From: Erythrobacter sp. NAP1
Lineage (GTDB): Bacteria > Pseudomonadota > Alphaproteobacteria > Sphingomonadales > Sphingomonadaceae
Reading direction: 5' to 3'
NCBI RefSeq assembly: GCF_000152865.1
Contig: NZ_CH672390.1
Location: 2,645,468 to 2,709,467, forward strand
DNA length: 64,000 bases
Each line of letters begins with the position of its first letter. Positions within the stretch are counted from its first letter, which is position 1. The notes below the pieces were generated by a model. That model saw only the letters and a list, made by a program, of their open reading frames with translations. It was not told where the DNA came from and ran no database searches. A program made the position numbers and the translations under genes. Below, one piece after another: positions 25,719-34,864 of the stretch.

Positions 25719-27005
25719 TCATTTGCCGATACAAAACCGACCAAACAAAGCATCGAGCATGTCTTCAGTGGTTGCTCGTCCAACCAGTCTGTCGAACGCG
25801 ACCCGAGCGCGACGAAGCTCCTCTCCGATCAAAAGCAGATCAGACTGGGTGCGAGCCGATTCCAAGGCATCGAACGCCTCACGCAATCGCGCATGTTGGC
25901 GAGCATTCAGCGCAGCCTCGCCCGGCCGCGGGAGCGAAGATCGTGCGGCTTGCACGAGATCAAGTTTCAACTCCTCAATGCCCTGCCCCGAAATTGCCGA
26001 ACAATTGTGGCGGGCAGAGCGCTTGGCTACATGGTCTTGTGCATCTGTACGCGCGCCGATTTCCCAGGCGCCTTCCGGACCCTGGCCCTCTACCCCTAGC
26101 CACAGTATAAGATCGGCTCGAGCGAGTTCGTCACGTGCGCGCTCGATACCGATAACCTCAATTTCCTCATCGCTGTCATCACGAAGTCCAGCCGTGTCGA
26201 CAAAGGTGAACGGCACACCACCAATCGCTACACTGCGCTCAATGACATCGCGTGTAGTACCCGCAATCGGTGATGTAATAGCGGCTTCGCTCTCAATTAA
26301 AGCATTGAATAGGGTCGATTTTCCTGCATTTGGCGGTCCAGCAAGGACAACCCTGAACCCTTCTTTGAGCTTTTCTGACTTCGGCCTCTCAAGCCACTCA
26401 CCTAGTCCCAGCGAAAGCTCTTCAATGTTCCACGTGAAACCTTCCGGAAGATCGGACACATCGTCCTCATCCGAAAAATCGAGCGCGGCTTCGACTTGAG
26501 CGGATAAACGCAGGACTTGCTCGCGCCACTCGTTGATCTTGGACGACAAGGCGCTGCTTACGTTAGCAACTGCGGCTGCGCGCTGAAGCTCGGTCTCTGC
26601 CTCCAGCAGGTCGGCAAGTCCCTCTGCCTCCGCGAGATCGATTCTTCCGTTGGCAAAGGCTCGCCGCGTGAACTCGCCCTCCTCGGCGGGGCGCAATCCG
26701 TCGATCTCCCCCAGCGCCTTCGTAACAGCCCGGAGCACCGCTCGACCGCCGTGGCAGTGAAGCTCTGCCAAATCCTCGCCGGTTGCTGTCGCAGGCCCCT
26801 CGAACCAGAGCACCAGCGCTTGGTCGAGAGTATCACCGTTTGCATCGCGCAAGACAGCCAAACTGGCTCTGCGCGGCGTGAAGCTGCGGCCCGCCAGCTG
26901 ACGCAATGCCAAACCTGCTGACGGACCGCTAATCCGGATCACCCCAATGGCTGCTGGCGGCGATCCACTGGACACCGCAAAAATTGTCGAACTTTCGCTG
27001 CTCAT
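25719..27005 (-). CDS. mnmE: tRNA modification GTPase MnmE
   Basis: A 428-residue GTPase partner of MnmG. It has the N-terminal tetrahydrofolate-binding domain ([10 protein letters not shown]), the G domain with G1 [10 protein letters not shown]2 GTTRD and G3 DTAGLRDD, and the C-terminal FCIGK with the conserved cysteine. The usual G4 motif NKxD is not visible; the matching region reads IGARTDAQD. Length is slightly short for the family (about 450). It carries one parS-like site in the coding sequence. Confidence 0.95.
   Translation of the reverse strand: MSSESSTIFAVSSGSPPAAIGVIRISGPSAGLALRQLAGRSFTPRRASLAVLRDANGDTLDQALVLWFEGPATATGEDLAELHCHGGRAVLRAVTKALGEIDGLRPAEEGEFTRRAFANGRIDLAEAEGLADLLEAETELQRAAAVANVSSALSSKINEWREQVLRLSAQVEAALDFSDEDDVSDLPEGFTWNIEELSLGLGEWLERPKSEKLKEGFRVVLAGPPNAGKSTLFNALIESEAAITSPIAGTTRDVIERSVAIGGVPFTFVDTAGLRDDSDEEIEVIGIERARDELARADLILWLGVEGQGPEGAWEIGARTDAQDHVAKRSARHNCSAISGQGIEELKLDLVQAARSSLPRPGEAALNARQHARLREAFDALESARTQSDLLLIGEELRRARVAFDRLVGRATTEDMLDALFGRFCIGK
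26426..26441. promoter_or_regulatory. parS-like centromere site 4
   Basis: TGTTCCACGTGAAACC matches parS at 14 of 16 positions with an intact CCACGTGAAAC core. It lies inside mnmE. Confidence 0.75.
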
Positions 27006-27029
27006 TACAGCGTCATTTCTGTCGGCAAA

Positions 27030-27299
27030 TCAGTCTCCGGCGCTATCCCGTGACTTCTTCCCTCCGCCCCCGGCTGCACGCATGCCGCCTTCGACGAAAC
27101 TCTGAAACATCTTGAGCCCCACCTGCCCCATTGGAGCCAAAGCTTGGGCGTATTCCTGCATCTGCGCAGGATTGCTCACCCCTTGCATCGCTTTCTTGAT
27201 GTTGTCGACGTAGATCGTGTTGGCCTCACTCACGTCTGGAAGCCCCATGAAGCTTCGCGCTTCCTCAGGTGTGCAATCGATCTCGATATTGACCTTCAT
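27030..27299 (-). CDS. DUF6489-family protein
   Basis: An 89-residue cytosolic protein starting MKVNIEIDCTPEEARSFMGLPDV and ending in a glycine-rich basic tail (GGGGKKSRDSAGD). This matches the small DUF6489 family found in Sphingomonadales and relatives, of unknown function. It lies just upstream of mnmE on the same strand, 24 bases apart, so it may share the transcript. Confidence 0.8.
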   Translation of the reverse strand: MKVNIEIDCTPEEARSFMGLPDVSEANTIYVDNIKKAMQGVSNPAQMQEYAQALAPMGQVGLKMFQSFVEGGMRAAGGGGKKSRDSAGD

Positions 27300-27437
27300 G
27301 GGCTTGTCCTCTCATCCAGCGGCACGGGTTCAACCCTTTGGTATATTCAGCAGATAAATGCGTTTGGCCAGTCCCAACACAGTAGCTAGGCCTTGATCCA
27401 CGCTGAAAGCATCATGATTCGAGAGGATAACCAAGCC

Positions 27438-28136
27438 ATGTCAGACACAGTTTCGATCTCGACCCTGGACAAAAGCAAAAGCTTCAATGCCTACGTGGCG
27501 AGGCCCGAGGGAACACCACGGGCAGCAATCGTCGTCATTCAGGAGATCTTCGGCGTAAACACCGGCATCCGCCAGAAATGCGACAAGCTGGCCAACGAAG
27601 GCTATCTCGCGATCGCGCCAGACCTTTTCTGGCGCCTTGCGCCTGGAATCGAGCTAGACTCGGACGTTGAACCTGAATTTCAGGAGGCTCTGGGTCACAT
27701 GAACAATTTTGACCAGGACGCAGGCATCAAAGACATTCAGGCGACAATCAACCATTTGCGCCAGGCAGAAGCTGTGCCCAAGGTCGGCTGCGTCGGATAT
27801 TGTCTGGGCGGTCGGCTCGCATTCATGACAGCCGCACGCACGGACGTCGATGCTTCCGTCGGGTATTACGGTGTTGGGATCGATGGATTGCTTAGCGAAA
27901 AAGAGGCGATCGCAGAGCCTCTGATGCTCCATATTCCGACCGAGGACGGATTCGTAGATAAGGAAACACAGGCCGCGATGCATGAAGGCCTGGACAACCA
28001 CCCCAAGGCAACACTGCACGACTATGAAGGTCTCGACCACGGATTTGCGACCGAGATAGGCAAGCGCCGTGACGAGGAAGCCGCAAATCTCGCCGACAGT
28101 CGTACGTCCGCGTTCTTCAAAGCACATCTGGCATGA
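27438..28136 (+). CDS. Dienelactone hydrolase-family protein
   Basis: A 232-residue alpha/beta hydrolase. The nucleophile elbow GYCLGG has a cysteine, as in carboxymethylenebutenolidase, with the acid near PTEDGFVD and the histidine in GLDHGFA. The family hydrolyses lactones and esters; the natural substrate here is unknown. ATG 27438 is chosen because GAGAGGA lies about 10 bases upstream and the family sequence starts there. It overlaps the NTF2-like gene by 4 bases (ATGA). Confidence 0.92.
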   Translation: MSDTVSISTLDKSKSFNAYVARPEGTPRAAIVVIQEIFGVNTGIRQKCDKLANEGYLAIAPDLFWRLAPGIELDSDVEPEFQEALGHMNNFDQDAGIKDIQATINHLRQAEAVPKVGCVGYCLGGRLAFMTAARTDVDASVGYYGVGIDGLLSEKEAIAEPLMLHIPTEDGFVDKETQAAMHEGLDNHPKATLHDYEGLDHGFATEIGKRRDEEAANLADSRTSAFFKAHLA

Positions 28137-28537
28137 GCAGCGCGGCAAAAGGCCTCGCGAATTGGCACGCGGTCATCGAGGGAGGCAGCACGCGTGACGC
28201 CCTTGCCCAAATCATCCGCGAGGATGCTGTCTTCCACTCGCCCGTGGTCCACACACCGCAAGAAGGTCGTGCAATCGTCGTCGCCTATCTCGCGGCCGCT
28301 GGCCAGACCCTTGGTAACGACACCTTCCATTATCTGCGCGAAGTCGCTGACGGCGATACCGCCGTTCTGGAGTTTGCGTGTGAGATGGAGGGTATCAAGG
28401 TCAACGGGATCGACATGATCACTTTCGACGAGGAAGGTATGATCAAGGATTTCAAGGTAATGGTCAGACCACTCAAGGCCGTGAACAAGGTCTGGGAGAT
28501 GATGGGACGCCAGCTCGGAAAAGCAAAGGCGGACTGA
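28133..28537 (+). CDS. NTF2-like (SnoaL-type) protein
   Basis: A 134-residue cone-fold protein with NWHAVIEGGSTRDALAQII, the pocket segment DAVFHSPVVHTPQEGR, and LEFACEMEGIKVNGIDMITFDEEG, all typical of the nuclear transport factor 2-like family. Such proteins act as small enzymes or ligand-binding domains. It is translationally coupled to the dienelactone hydrolase gene, so it may act on the same compounds, but this is inference. Confidence 0.85.
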   Translation: MSSAAKGLANWHAVIEGGSTRDALAQIIREDAVFHSPVVHTPQEGRAIVVAYLAAAGQTLGNDTFHYLREVADGDTAVLEFACEMEGIKVNGIDMITFDEEGMIKDFKVMVRPLKAVNKVWEMMGRQLGKAKAD

Positions 28538-28580
28538 TCCTTTCGGATCGCCCACCCTCGCCTGATCACCGAACCGTAGA

Positions 28581-29846
28581 TTACTGGTTCATCGTATCGA
28601 AAAAGTCTTCGTTGGTCTTGGAATCCTTCATCTTGTCGAGGAGGAATTCCATCGCGTCGACGGTGCCCATCTGCATGAGGATACGGCGAAGCACCCACAT
28701 TTTCGAGAGCTTGTCCTTCTCGACCAGCAGCTCTTCCTTGCGGGTGCCGGATTTACCTACATCGAGCGCCGGGAAGATGCGCTTGTCCGAAACCTTGCGG
28801 TCGAGGACGATTTCCGAGTTACCGGTGCCCTTGAACTCTTCGAAGATAACCTCGTCCATTCGGCTACCAGTGTCGATCAGCGCGGTTGCAATGATTGAGA
28901 GCGAACCGCCCTCCTCGATATTTCGTGCAGCACCGAAGAAGCGCTTGGGACGCTGAAGTGCGTTCGCATCCACACCGCCGGTCAGCACCTTGCCCGAGCT
29001 CGGAACAACGGTGTTGTAAGCGCGGCCCAGACGGGTAATTGAATCGAGCAGGATCACCACGTCATGCTTGTGCTCGACCAGACGCTTGGCCTTTTCGATA
29101 ACCATTTCAGCAACTTGAACGTGACGATTGGCCGGTTCGTCAAAGGTCGAGGAGATAACCTCGCCCTTCACGCTGCGTTGCATGTCGGTGACTTCCTCAG
29201 GCCGCTCGTCGACGAGCAGGACCAAGAGGAAGACTTCAGGGTGATTGTCAGTGATCGCCTTCGCGATATTCTGAAGCAGAACCGTCTTACCGGTGCGCGG
29301 GGGCGCAACGATCAGCGCACGCTGTCCCTTGCCCTGCGGCGAGATGATATCGATCACGCGCGCGCTCTTATCCTTTACGGTCGGATCCACGGTGTCGAGA
29401 TTGAGCTTCTGGTCCGGATAGAGCGGGGTCAGGTTATCGAAGTTGGTGCGCATGCGAACGGCGGCGGGATCTTCGAAGTTGACCTTCGCAAGGCTGGTGA
29501 GCGCGAAATAGCGCTCGCCTTCCCTGGGCGCGCGAATCTCACCCTCTACCGTATCACCGGTGCGCAGACCCCATTTGCGGATCTGATTAGGCGAAACGTA
29601 AATGTCGTCGGGACCGGCGAGGTAATTTGCTTCGGGCGAGCGCAGGAAGCCAAAGCCATCCTGCAGCACCTCAATAGTGCCGATGCCCATGATTTTTTCT
29701 TCGTATTCTTCATCCTCGGCCAGTTCGCGAAGGATGCTGAAGAGCAGGTCCTGCCGGCGCATGGTCGAAGCACCTTCGACGCCGAGCTCCTCAGCCATCG
29801 CCACCAGATCGGCCGGTGTGCGTTCTTTCAAGTCTTTGAGATGCAT
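28581..29846 (-). CDS. rho: Transcription termination factor Rho
   Basis: A 421-residue RNA-dependent ATPase forming the hexameric terminator. Present are the N-terminal helical domain ([20 protein letters not shown]), the RNA-binding cold-shock-like domain ([25 protein letters not shown]), Walker A ([15 protein letters not shown], near residue 180) and the secondary RNA site ([14 protein letters not shown]). Length is normal. About 245 bases of leader separate it from hemJ upstream on the same strand. Confidence 0.98.
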   Translation of the reverse strand: MHLKDLKERTPADLVAMAEELGVEGASTMRRQDLLFSILRELAEDEEYEEKIMGIGTIEVLQDGFGFLRSPEANYLAGPDDIYVSPNQIRKWGLRTGDTVEGEIRAPREGERYFALTSLAKVNFEDPAAVRMRTNFDNLTPLYPDQKLNLDTVDPTVKDKSARVIDIISPQGKGQRALIVAPPRTGKTVLLQNIAKAITDNHPEVFLLVLLVDERPEEVTDMQRSVKGEVISSTFDEPANRHVQVAEMVIEKAKRLVEHKHDVVILLDSITRLGRAYNTVVPSSGKVLTGGVDANALQRPKRFFGAARNIEEGGSLSIIATALIDTGSRMDEVIFEEFKGTGNSEIVLDRKVSDKRIFPALDVGKSGTRKEELLVEKDKLSKMWVLRRILMQMGTVDAMEFLLDKMKDSKTNEDFFDTMNQ

Positions 29847-30091
29847 TGGTTTTCTATTCCGTAATGTAGGGGTGGCCGGCGGGTCGAAGCCTCTTTGGAC
29901 GAGGCCCCCTCAAACCTGAGCTGAGCAAGTTGTTTCATCTCTTGCGTCCAACGGTGAGGGTATGGGCTTGGTGAAAGCAGACCTGGCCGCGCGTTGGATG
30001 CGCTGCCTATACCGGTGGTGGGCTCGCACAAAATAAGATTCGTGCAAGGGAAGGTCAATCGTTCAATTGATCAATGCGGCGATCGAAGCTG
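29847..30091 (-). other. rho leader / intergenic region
   Basis: A 245-base gap upstream of rho with no supported gene. It probably holds the rho promoter and a leader, as rho is often self-regulated. I found no clear promoter pair. Confidence 0.3.
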
Positions 30092-30547
30092 TTAGAACGG
30101 TCTAACGTAAACCAATACAACGATCAGAACGAGAAGCAGGCCTGGAATTTCGCCGATCATGCGCAAACGCTTTTCGGTCAAAGGACGCTCGCCACACGCC
30201 ATCTTCTTGGTCTGAGCGACCAGCCACCCATGGTAGCCGGAGAGAACAAGCACGAGGGTAATCTTGGCGTGTAGCCAGCCATTTTGACCCAGCGTGCCCG
30301 ATGCAATGAAAAGGCCGTACATGAGATAAAGCCCGAGCAGCCAGACGACGATCAGGCTCGGCGTCAGAATCACTCTGCGCAGCAATCCCATGCGATGCGC
30401 CCACTTCGCCTCGTCAGCCGAACCAGGCTCTGTGTCCAGGATGTAGATGCATTGACGCGGCAACATGAAAAGCCCGGCAAGCCAGAACACCATGAAGATG
30501 ACGTGTCCTGCCTTCACCCATGGGTAAATCGTCGGAAAGATATCCAT
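30092..30547 (-). CDS. hemJ: HemJ-type protoporphyrinogen oxidase (CopD-like membrane protein)
   Basis: A 151-residue membrane protein with four hydrophobic segments (about residues 10-30, 55-80, 85-105 and 130-150). The HemJ/UPF0093 pattern is present: WVKAGHVIFMVFWLAGLFMLPR with its histidine, and GWLHAKITLVLVLSGYHG with two more. HemJ oxidises protoporphyrinogen IX to protoporphyrin IX. It starts 2 bases after the hemE stop, which supports the heme role. Some databases call it CopD-family. Confidence 0.88.
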   Translation of the reverse strand: MDIFPTIYPWVKAGHVIFMVFWLAGLFMLPRQCIYILDTEPGSADEAKWAHRMGLLRRVILTPSLIVVWLLGLYLMYGLFIASGTLGQNGWLHAKITLVLVLSGYHGWLVAQTKKMACGERPLTEKRLRMIGEIPGLLLVLIVVLVYVRPF

Positions 30548-30549
30548 GT

Positions 30550-31578
30550 TTACGCCCCTTCCCCGCCGCGAACGGCTGCGAGCAGCTGCTCGACATGTTC
30601 GATCGGCGTAAATTGCCCAATGCCATGCCCAAGGTTGAAGACATGCGGGCGATCTTCGAAGGCTTCAAGGATCGTGCGAGCCCTCACAGCCAACGCCGGT
30701 CCGCCTGCCTCGATCAGCAGCGGATCGAAGTTACCCTGAACCGGCATGCCGTCCGGCAACACCTCATGAGCCCAAACCGGATCAAGCGTTTCGTCCAAGC
30801 CGATTGCATCAACGCCTGTTTCGCGCGCGTAACCGGGCAGTTTCGCGCCAGCGCCTTTCGGAAAACCAATGACAGGGGTTTCAGGATGCGATCGCTTGAT
30901 CGCCGCCGTGATCTTCGCATTGGGAGCGACAACCCACCGTTCGAACTCATCAGGGGCTAGGCTTCCCGCCCAGCTGTCGAACAATTGAACGGCCTCGGCA
31001 CCGGCATCAATCTGACCGCGCAGATATTCGACCGACACCTCGGCGATGCGATCACAGATGTCCTGCATCAGACCCGGATCGCGATATGCGAGCAAGCGCG
31101 CTGGGCCCTGATCCTTGGAGCCTTCGCCTGCAATCATGTATGTTGCGACCGTCCAGGGCGACCCCGCAAAGCCCAGCATCGTGACAGTATCGGCAATCTG
31201 CGCGCGAGTTTGGCGCACCGTTTCATATACAGGCTCAAAGCGCTCGAATTGCGGCTCGAACGAACCCATCGTCGTTTCGAGCAAGGTGGGGCTAAGTTTT
31301 GGACCCTCTCCTGCGAGAAACTCCAGTCCCTGTCCCATTGCATGCGGCACGATCAGGATATCGGAAAACAGGATTGCGCCGTCGAACCCGAACCGCCTGA
31401 TTGGCTGAACCGTAATCTCGGCCGCAGCCTCGCTGTCATAGACCAGCTCAAGAAACCCCCCCTTCTCGGCACGAAGTTCGCGATATTCAGGGAGATAGCG
31501 ACCGGCCTGACGCATGAGCCAGACAGGAGCGATCTTCTGGCGGTTACCCTTAAGGGTTTCGAGCAAAGGTCCAGGCAT
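30550..31578 (-). CDS. hemE: Uroporphyrinogen decarboxylase
   Basis: A 342-residue cytosolic enzyme that converts uroporphyrinogen III to coproporphyrinogen III. Signatures are PVWLMRQAGRYLPEYRELR (about residues 17-35) with the substrate arginines, and GAILFSDILIVPHAMG with the catalytic aspartate. It is followed directly by hemJ. Its upstream side borders the candidate replication origin, as hemE does in Caulobacter. Confidence 0.97.
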   Translation of the reverse strand: MPGPLLETLKGNRQKIAPVWLMRQAGRYLPEYRELRAEKGGFLELVYDSEAAAEITVQPIRRFGFDGAILFSDILIVPHAMGQGLEFLAGEGPKLSPTLLETTMGSFEPQFERFEPVYETVRQTRAQIADTVTMLGFAGSPWTVATYMIAGEGSKDQGPARLLAYRDPGLMQDICDRIAEVSVEYLRGQIDAGAEAVQLFDSWAGSLAPDEFERWVVAPNAKITAAIKRSHPETPVIGFPKGAGAKLPGYARETGVDAIGLDETLDPVWAHEVLPDGMPVQGNFDPLLIEAGGPALAVRARTILEAFEDRPHVFNLGHGIGQFTPIEHVEQLLAAVRGGEGA

Positions 31579-31908
31579 GCGTCTCTCTAATCAAATAAAA
31601 TGTAATTATAAAAGGGATGAAGGAGTCTGTTGGCCCTGTGGATACTGGGAATTACCAGGCCCTGCCTGATTTCTCCCGCGCTGAGAAGCATCTTGTGCGT
31701 TTCGCGACTCTGCAGTCAGATTGAGTCAAGCGCGAACTATCCCCACTGTTCGCAGGCTGTCGACATCGTCTATCCCGTGTCGAGAAGTCGCCCTGCGAAA
31801 TTTCGAATTGTGGGCACATTTTCCTCTCCCATGCTTGTCGACACTTCTCTCCCTTAGTTTATGCCACCCACTTTCCACAGGTCGCAATCGCGGCTAGCGA
31901 ATCATCCG
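31579..31908. other. Candidate chromosomal replication origin (oriC)
   Basis: This 330-base gap separates divergent hemE and ppsR and has no supported gene. It contains an AT-rich stretch (about 31588-31616), a near-consensus DnaA box TGTGGATAC (31637-31645, one mismatch), two weaker ones (CTATCCCCA at 31737-31745 and CTTTCCACA at 31871-31879), and four GANTC sites (31623, 31706, 31723, 31899). In Caulobacter and Rickettsia the origin lies next to hemE in the same gene order, and parS sites lie close by. The placement is well supported by synteny; the exact borders are not. Confidence 0.7.
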
Positions 31909-32754
31909 ATGAACCGCCTGAACCTGCACCTTGTATCGGATTCAACCGGTGAGACGCTGGAGATGATCGCGAAGGCGGCGCTTGCGCAATTCGACGATCC
32001 GCAGGTGAGCCGCCATTTCTGGCCGATGGTGCGTTCACGCCAGCATCTCGACCGGATCGTGCCTGATCTCGCCGTCAATCCGGGTCTGGTGCTTTTTACG
32101 CTCGTCAATCCCGAGACTCGCGCGCGATTGGAAGAGCATTGCCGGCATCTTGGCCTTCCGGCTGTCCCGGTTCTCGATCAAGTGACTGCTGCGCTTGAGG
32201 CGCAATTGGGTCAGGAGGCACACGGCCGGCCTGGGCGTCAGCACATGATGGACGCTGACTATTTCAAGCGCGTCGAGGCGATCCAGTACACGATAGCTCA
32301 CGATGACGGGGTCGGGCATGAGGATTGGGAGGATGCCGATATCGTCCTTGCTGGGGTGTCGCGCAGCTCGAAGACTCCCACCAGCATCTATCTGGCTAAT
32401 CGTGGCTATAAGGTCGCGAACATTCCGATGGTGGTGGAAAGCCCGCCTCCCAAGACGCTCTTTGGGCTGAGGCATCCGCTTGTCGTTGGCCTCACCACCG
32501 CGCCCGAACGTCTCGTCCAGATCCGCCGCAATCGCCTGCTGTCGCTAAATGAGGGAACTGAGACCTCTTATGTCGATGGTGAGAAGGTCAAAACAGAGCT
32601 CCAGTTTGCGCGGCGAATGTTCGCGGACAACGGCTGGCCGGTGATCGACGTGACGCGACGCTCGATTGAAGAGAGCGCGGCTGCGATCATCCGGCTCGTA
32701 CAAGAGCGTGAGCGAAAGGACCGGCAGGTCGACGGGGTTGCGAAGCCAATATGA
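31909..32754 (+). CDS. Pyruvate, phosphate dikinase/PEP synthase regulatory kinase-pyrophosphorylase (DUF299)
   Basis: A 281-residue bifunctional enzyme that switches PPDK or PEP synthase off by ADP-dependent phosphorylation and on by Pi-dependent dephosphorylation. It begins NLHLVSDSTGETLEMIAKAAL and has the P-loop GVSRSSKTPTSIYLA (about residues 147-161), both diagnostic. ATG 31909 is chosen over 31861 because it starts the conserved sequence. The gene heads a tightly overlapping set (maf, aroE, coaE). Confidence 0.95.
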   Translation: MNRLNLHLVSDSTGETLEMIAKAALAQFDDPQVSRHFWPMVRSRQHLDRIVPDLAVNPGLVLFTLVNPETRARLEEHCRHLGLPAVPVLDQVTAALEAQLGQEAHGRPGRQHMMDADYFKRVEAIQYTIAHDDGVGHEDWEDADIVLAGVSRSSKTPTSIYLANRGYKVANIPMVVESPPPKTLFGLRHPLVVGLTTAPERLVQIRRNRLLSLNEGTETSYVDGEKVKTELQFARRMFADNGWPVIDVTRRSIEESAAAIIRLVQERERKDRQVDGVAKPI

Positions 32755-33347
32755 ATTCGCCTGAACTGATCCTCGCATCGAAATCCGCGTCGCGCCGCTC
32801 GATGCTCGATGCAGCAAGGGTACAGTATCGCGCCCTGCCCGCTGAATTGGATGAACGCGCCATTGAAGCGGGCCTTCAGGATGCAACACCGCCAGAGATC
32901 GCCGAAGCCTTGAGCGTTGCCAAGGCCGCTGCACTGACTGCGGAACACCCAGACGCGCTAGTGCTTGGAAGCGACTCCCTTGTTGTGGTCGATGGCAAAC
33001 GCTTCGATAAGCCAACCTCGCGCGAAAACGCCGCAGAGCATCTTCGCTTTTTCTCCGGCAAGACGCTCGAACTGCACAGTGCGGCAGCACTTGTGCGCGG
33101 CGATACATGCGAATGGAGCCATGCAGATTGTGCACGGCTATCTGTGCGCATTCTTTCCGATGAATTCATCGAGCACTACCTGGCGCAGGAATGGCCTGAA
33201 GTGGGATATACAGTCGGCTGTTTCCGGATCGAGGCAATGGGCGTTCAACTGTTCGGATCGATAGAAGGCGATCAATTCACCGTCCTCGGAATGCCATTGC
33301 TGGCGGTTCTCGAGGCACTGCGCGACCAAGGCGTGTTGCTGTCGTGA
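32751..33347 (+). CDS. maf: Maf-family nucleotide pyrophosphatase
   Basis: A 198-residue protein with ILASKSASRRSML (residues 6-18) and LVLGSDSLVVVDGKRFDKP, matching the Maf fold that hydrolyses non-canonical or pyrimidine nucleoside triphosphates. It overlaps ppsR and aroE by 4 bases at each end, so translation is coupled. Position between ppsR and aroE is conserved near alphaproteobacterial origins. Confidence 0.94.
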   Translation: MNSPELILASKSASRRSMLDAARVQYRALPAELDERAIEAGLQDATPPEIAEALSVAKAAALTAEHPDALVLGSDSLVVVDGKRFDKPTSRENAAEHLRFFSGKTLELHSAAALVRGDTCEWSHADCARLSVRILSDEFIEHYLAQEWPEVGYTVGCFRIEAMGVQLFGSIEGDQFTVLGMPLLAVLEALRDQGVLLS

Positions 33348-34207
33348 CAAGCCTACCTCCCCTGGCGCAGGTCATTGGAGATCCGATTGCGCAGTCCAAA
33401 TCGCCGATTATCCATCGCTTCTGGTTGGAGAAGCTCGGCCTTTCTGGCGATTACACAGCGGCGCATGTCAGCGCAGAACATCTCGCCGATTATCTCGGCA
33501 CATCTCGCACGAAATCCGGCTGGGTCGGCTGCAACGTCACTATGCCGCATAAACAAGACATAATTCCCCTCCTCGATGCTCTGGATCCAACTGCCGCCAA
33601 ACTCGGGGCAGTGAACACGGTCGTTCGGAGCGACGATGGGTTGCTCACCGGGTATAACACCGATGCTGGCGGCTTTCTCGAACCGCTTCGCCAAGAACTC
33701 GCGAACAACCACCTGTTTCGCATGGCAAGGATCTTGGGCACCGGAGGTGCAGCGCGGGCGATTATTGCCGCTCTTGCCGACCAGGGCTTCACCCTCGTAG
33801 TGGCCGGGCGCGATCCGGCGAAAGCGCGGGCATTACTCGATAAGCTCGCACCAGAAGGCGAGCATCACGCTATCCACTTGTCGCACTTTGCAGATACGAC
33901 CGACTTTGCTTTTGACGATCGCGAAGGATGTATGGACCTGATCGTAAACGCATCGCCTCTCGGAATGACAGGCAATGAGCCTCTCGCCTTCGATCTCAGT
34001 CATGCTCCTCCGCGCTCGATTGTCTATGACATCGTGACAAGCCCGGTCGAAACGGCGCTCTTGACAGAGGCCAAGGCCGCCGGGTTTCGCACGATTGGCG
34101 GCCTGGCGATGCTCATCGGTCAGGCAGCAATCGCATTTGAGAAGTTCTACGGTACCCCTCCGCCACGCGCTCACGACGCCGAGCTCATGAAGCGGCTCTC
34201 GCAATGA
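33344..34207 (+). CDS. aroE: Shikimate dehydrogenase
   Basis: A 287-residue NADPH enzyme that reduces 3-dehydroshikimate to shikimate. The substrate site reads GDPIAQSKSPIIHRFWL and TMPHKQDI (catalytic lysine), and the NADP site GTGGAARAIIAAL is near residue 128. The start is GTG 33344, overlapping the maf stop (GTGA). The stop overlaps coaE by 4 bases. Confidence 0.96.
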   Translation: MTSLPPLAQVIGDPIAQSKSPIIHRFWLEKLGLSGDYTAAHVSAEHLADYLGTSRTKSGWVGCNVTMPHKQDIIPLLDALDPTAAKLGAVNTVVRSDDGLLTGYNTDAGGFLEPLRQELANNHLFRMARILGTGGAARAIIAALADQGFTLVVAGRDPAKARALLDKLAPEGEHHAIHLSHFADTTDFAFDDREGCMDLIVNASPLGMTGNEPLAFDLSHAPPRSIVYDIVTSPVETALLTEAKAAGFRTIGGLAMLIGQAAIAFEKFYGTPPPRAHDAELMKRLSQ

Positions 34208-34812
34208 GACGACCGGTAATCATTGGACTCACCGGCTCGATCGGCATGGGAAAATCGACTGTCGCCGCGATGTTCGAGGAGGCAGGCGTGCCGGTTTTCG
34301 ACGCCGATGCTGCGGTTCGTGCCATGCAAGGCCCAGATGGGGAGCTTCTACCCGCAATCGAGGCGGCATTTCCCGGCTCAACCGGCCCTAAAGGCGTCAA
34401 TCGCGAGGCGCTCGGAAAGCTTGTCTTCGGTGACAAGGACAAACTTGCAGAACTCGAGGCGATTGTTCACCCGGCAGTCGGGCGCAAACGCGCGACTTTC
34501 CTTGAAGAGAATGCACAAGCGCCTCTCGTTCTTTTTGACATACCCCTCCTGTTCGAAGGCGGCGGCAACAAGGCCGTCGATGTGGTCGTTGTCGTATCGG
34601 CGCCTGCGGAAGTGCAGCGCGAACGAGTGCTCGCAAGGCCTGGCATGACCATCGAGAAGTTCGAGCATATCCTCGGACTTCAGACCCCTGATGCCGATAA
34701 GCGAGCCGGGGCCGATTATGTGATCGACACGGGCGCCACGCTTGAGGAAACCAAATCTCAAGTGCACGCGCTCATCAAGCAATTGCACAGCGAAGCTGGC
34801 GCGGCTGATTGA
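34204..34812 (+). CDS. coaE: Dephospho-CoA kinase
   Basis: A 202-residue kinase for the last step of coenzyme A synthesis. The P-loop GSIGMGKSTVAAMF is at about residues 11-24, and FDADAAVRAM and FDIPLLFEGGG are the substrate motifs. It overlaps aroE by 4 bases and is followed by dnaQ after 52 bases. Confidence 0.96.
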   Translation: MRRPVIIGLTGSIGMGKSTVAAMFEEAGVPVFDADAAVRAMQGPDGELLPAIEAAFPGSTGPKGVNREALGKLVFGDKDKLAELEAIVHPAVGRKRATFLEENAQAPLVLFDIPLLFEGGGNKAVDVVVVVSAPAEVQRERVLARPGMTIEKFEHILGLQTPDADKRAGADYVIDTGATLEETKSQVHALIKQLHSEAGAAD

Positions 34813-34864
34813 GCCGCACCCTCCCCTCTTGCCATGCCGCCCGCTTGGGTGAATAACGCTTCAA

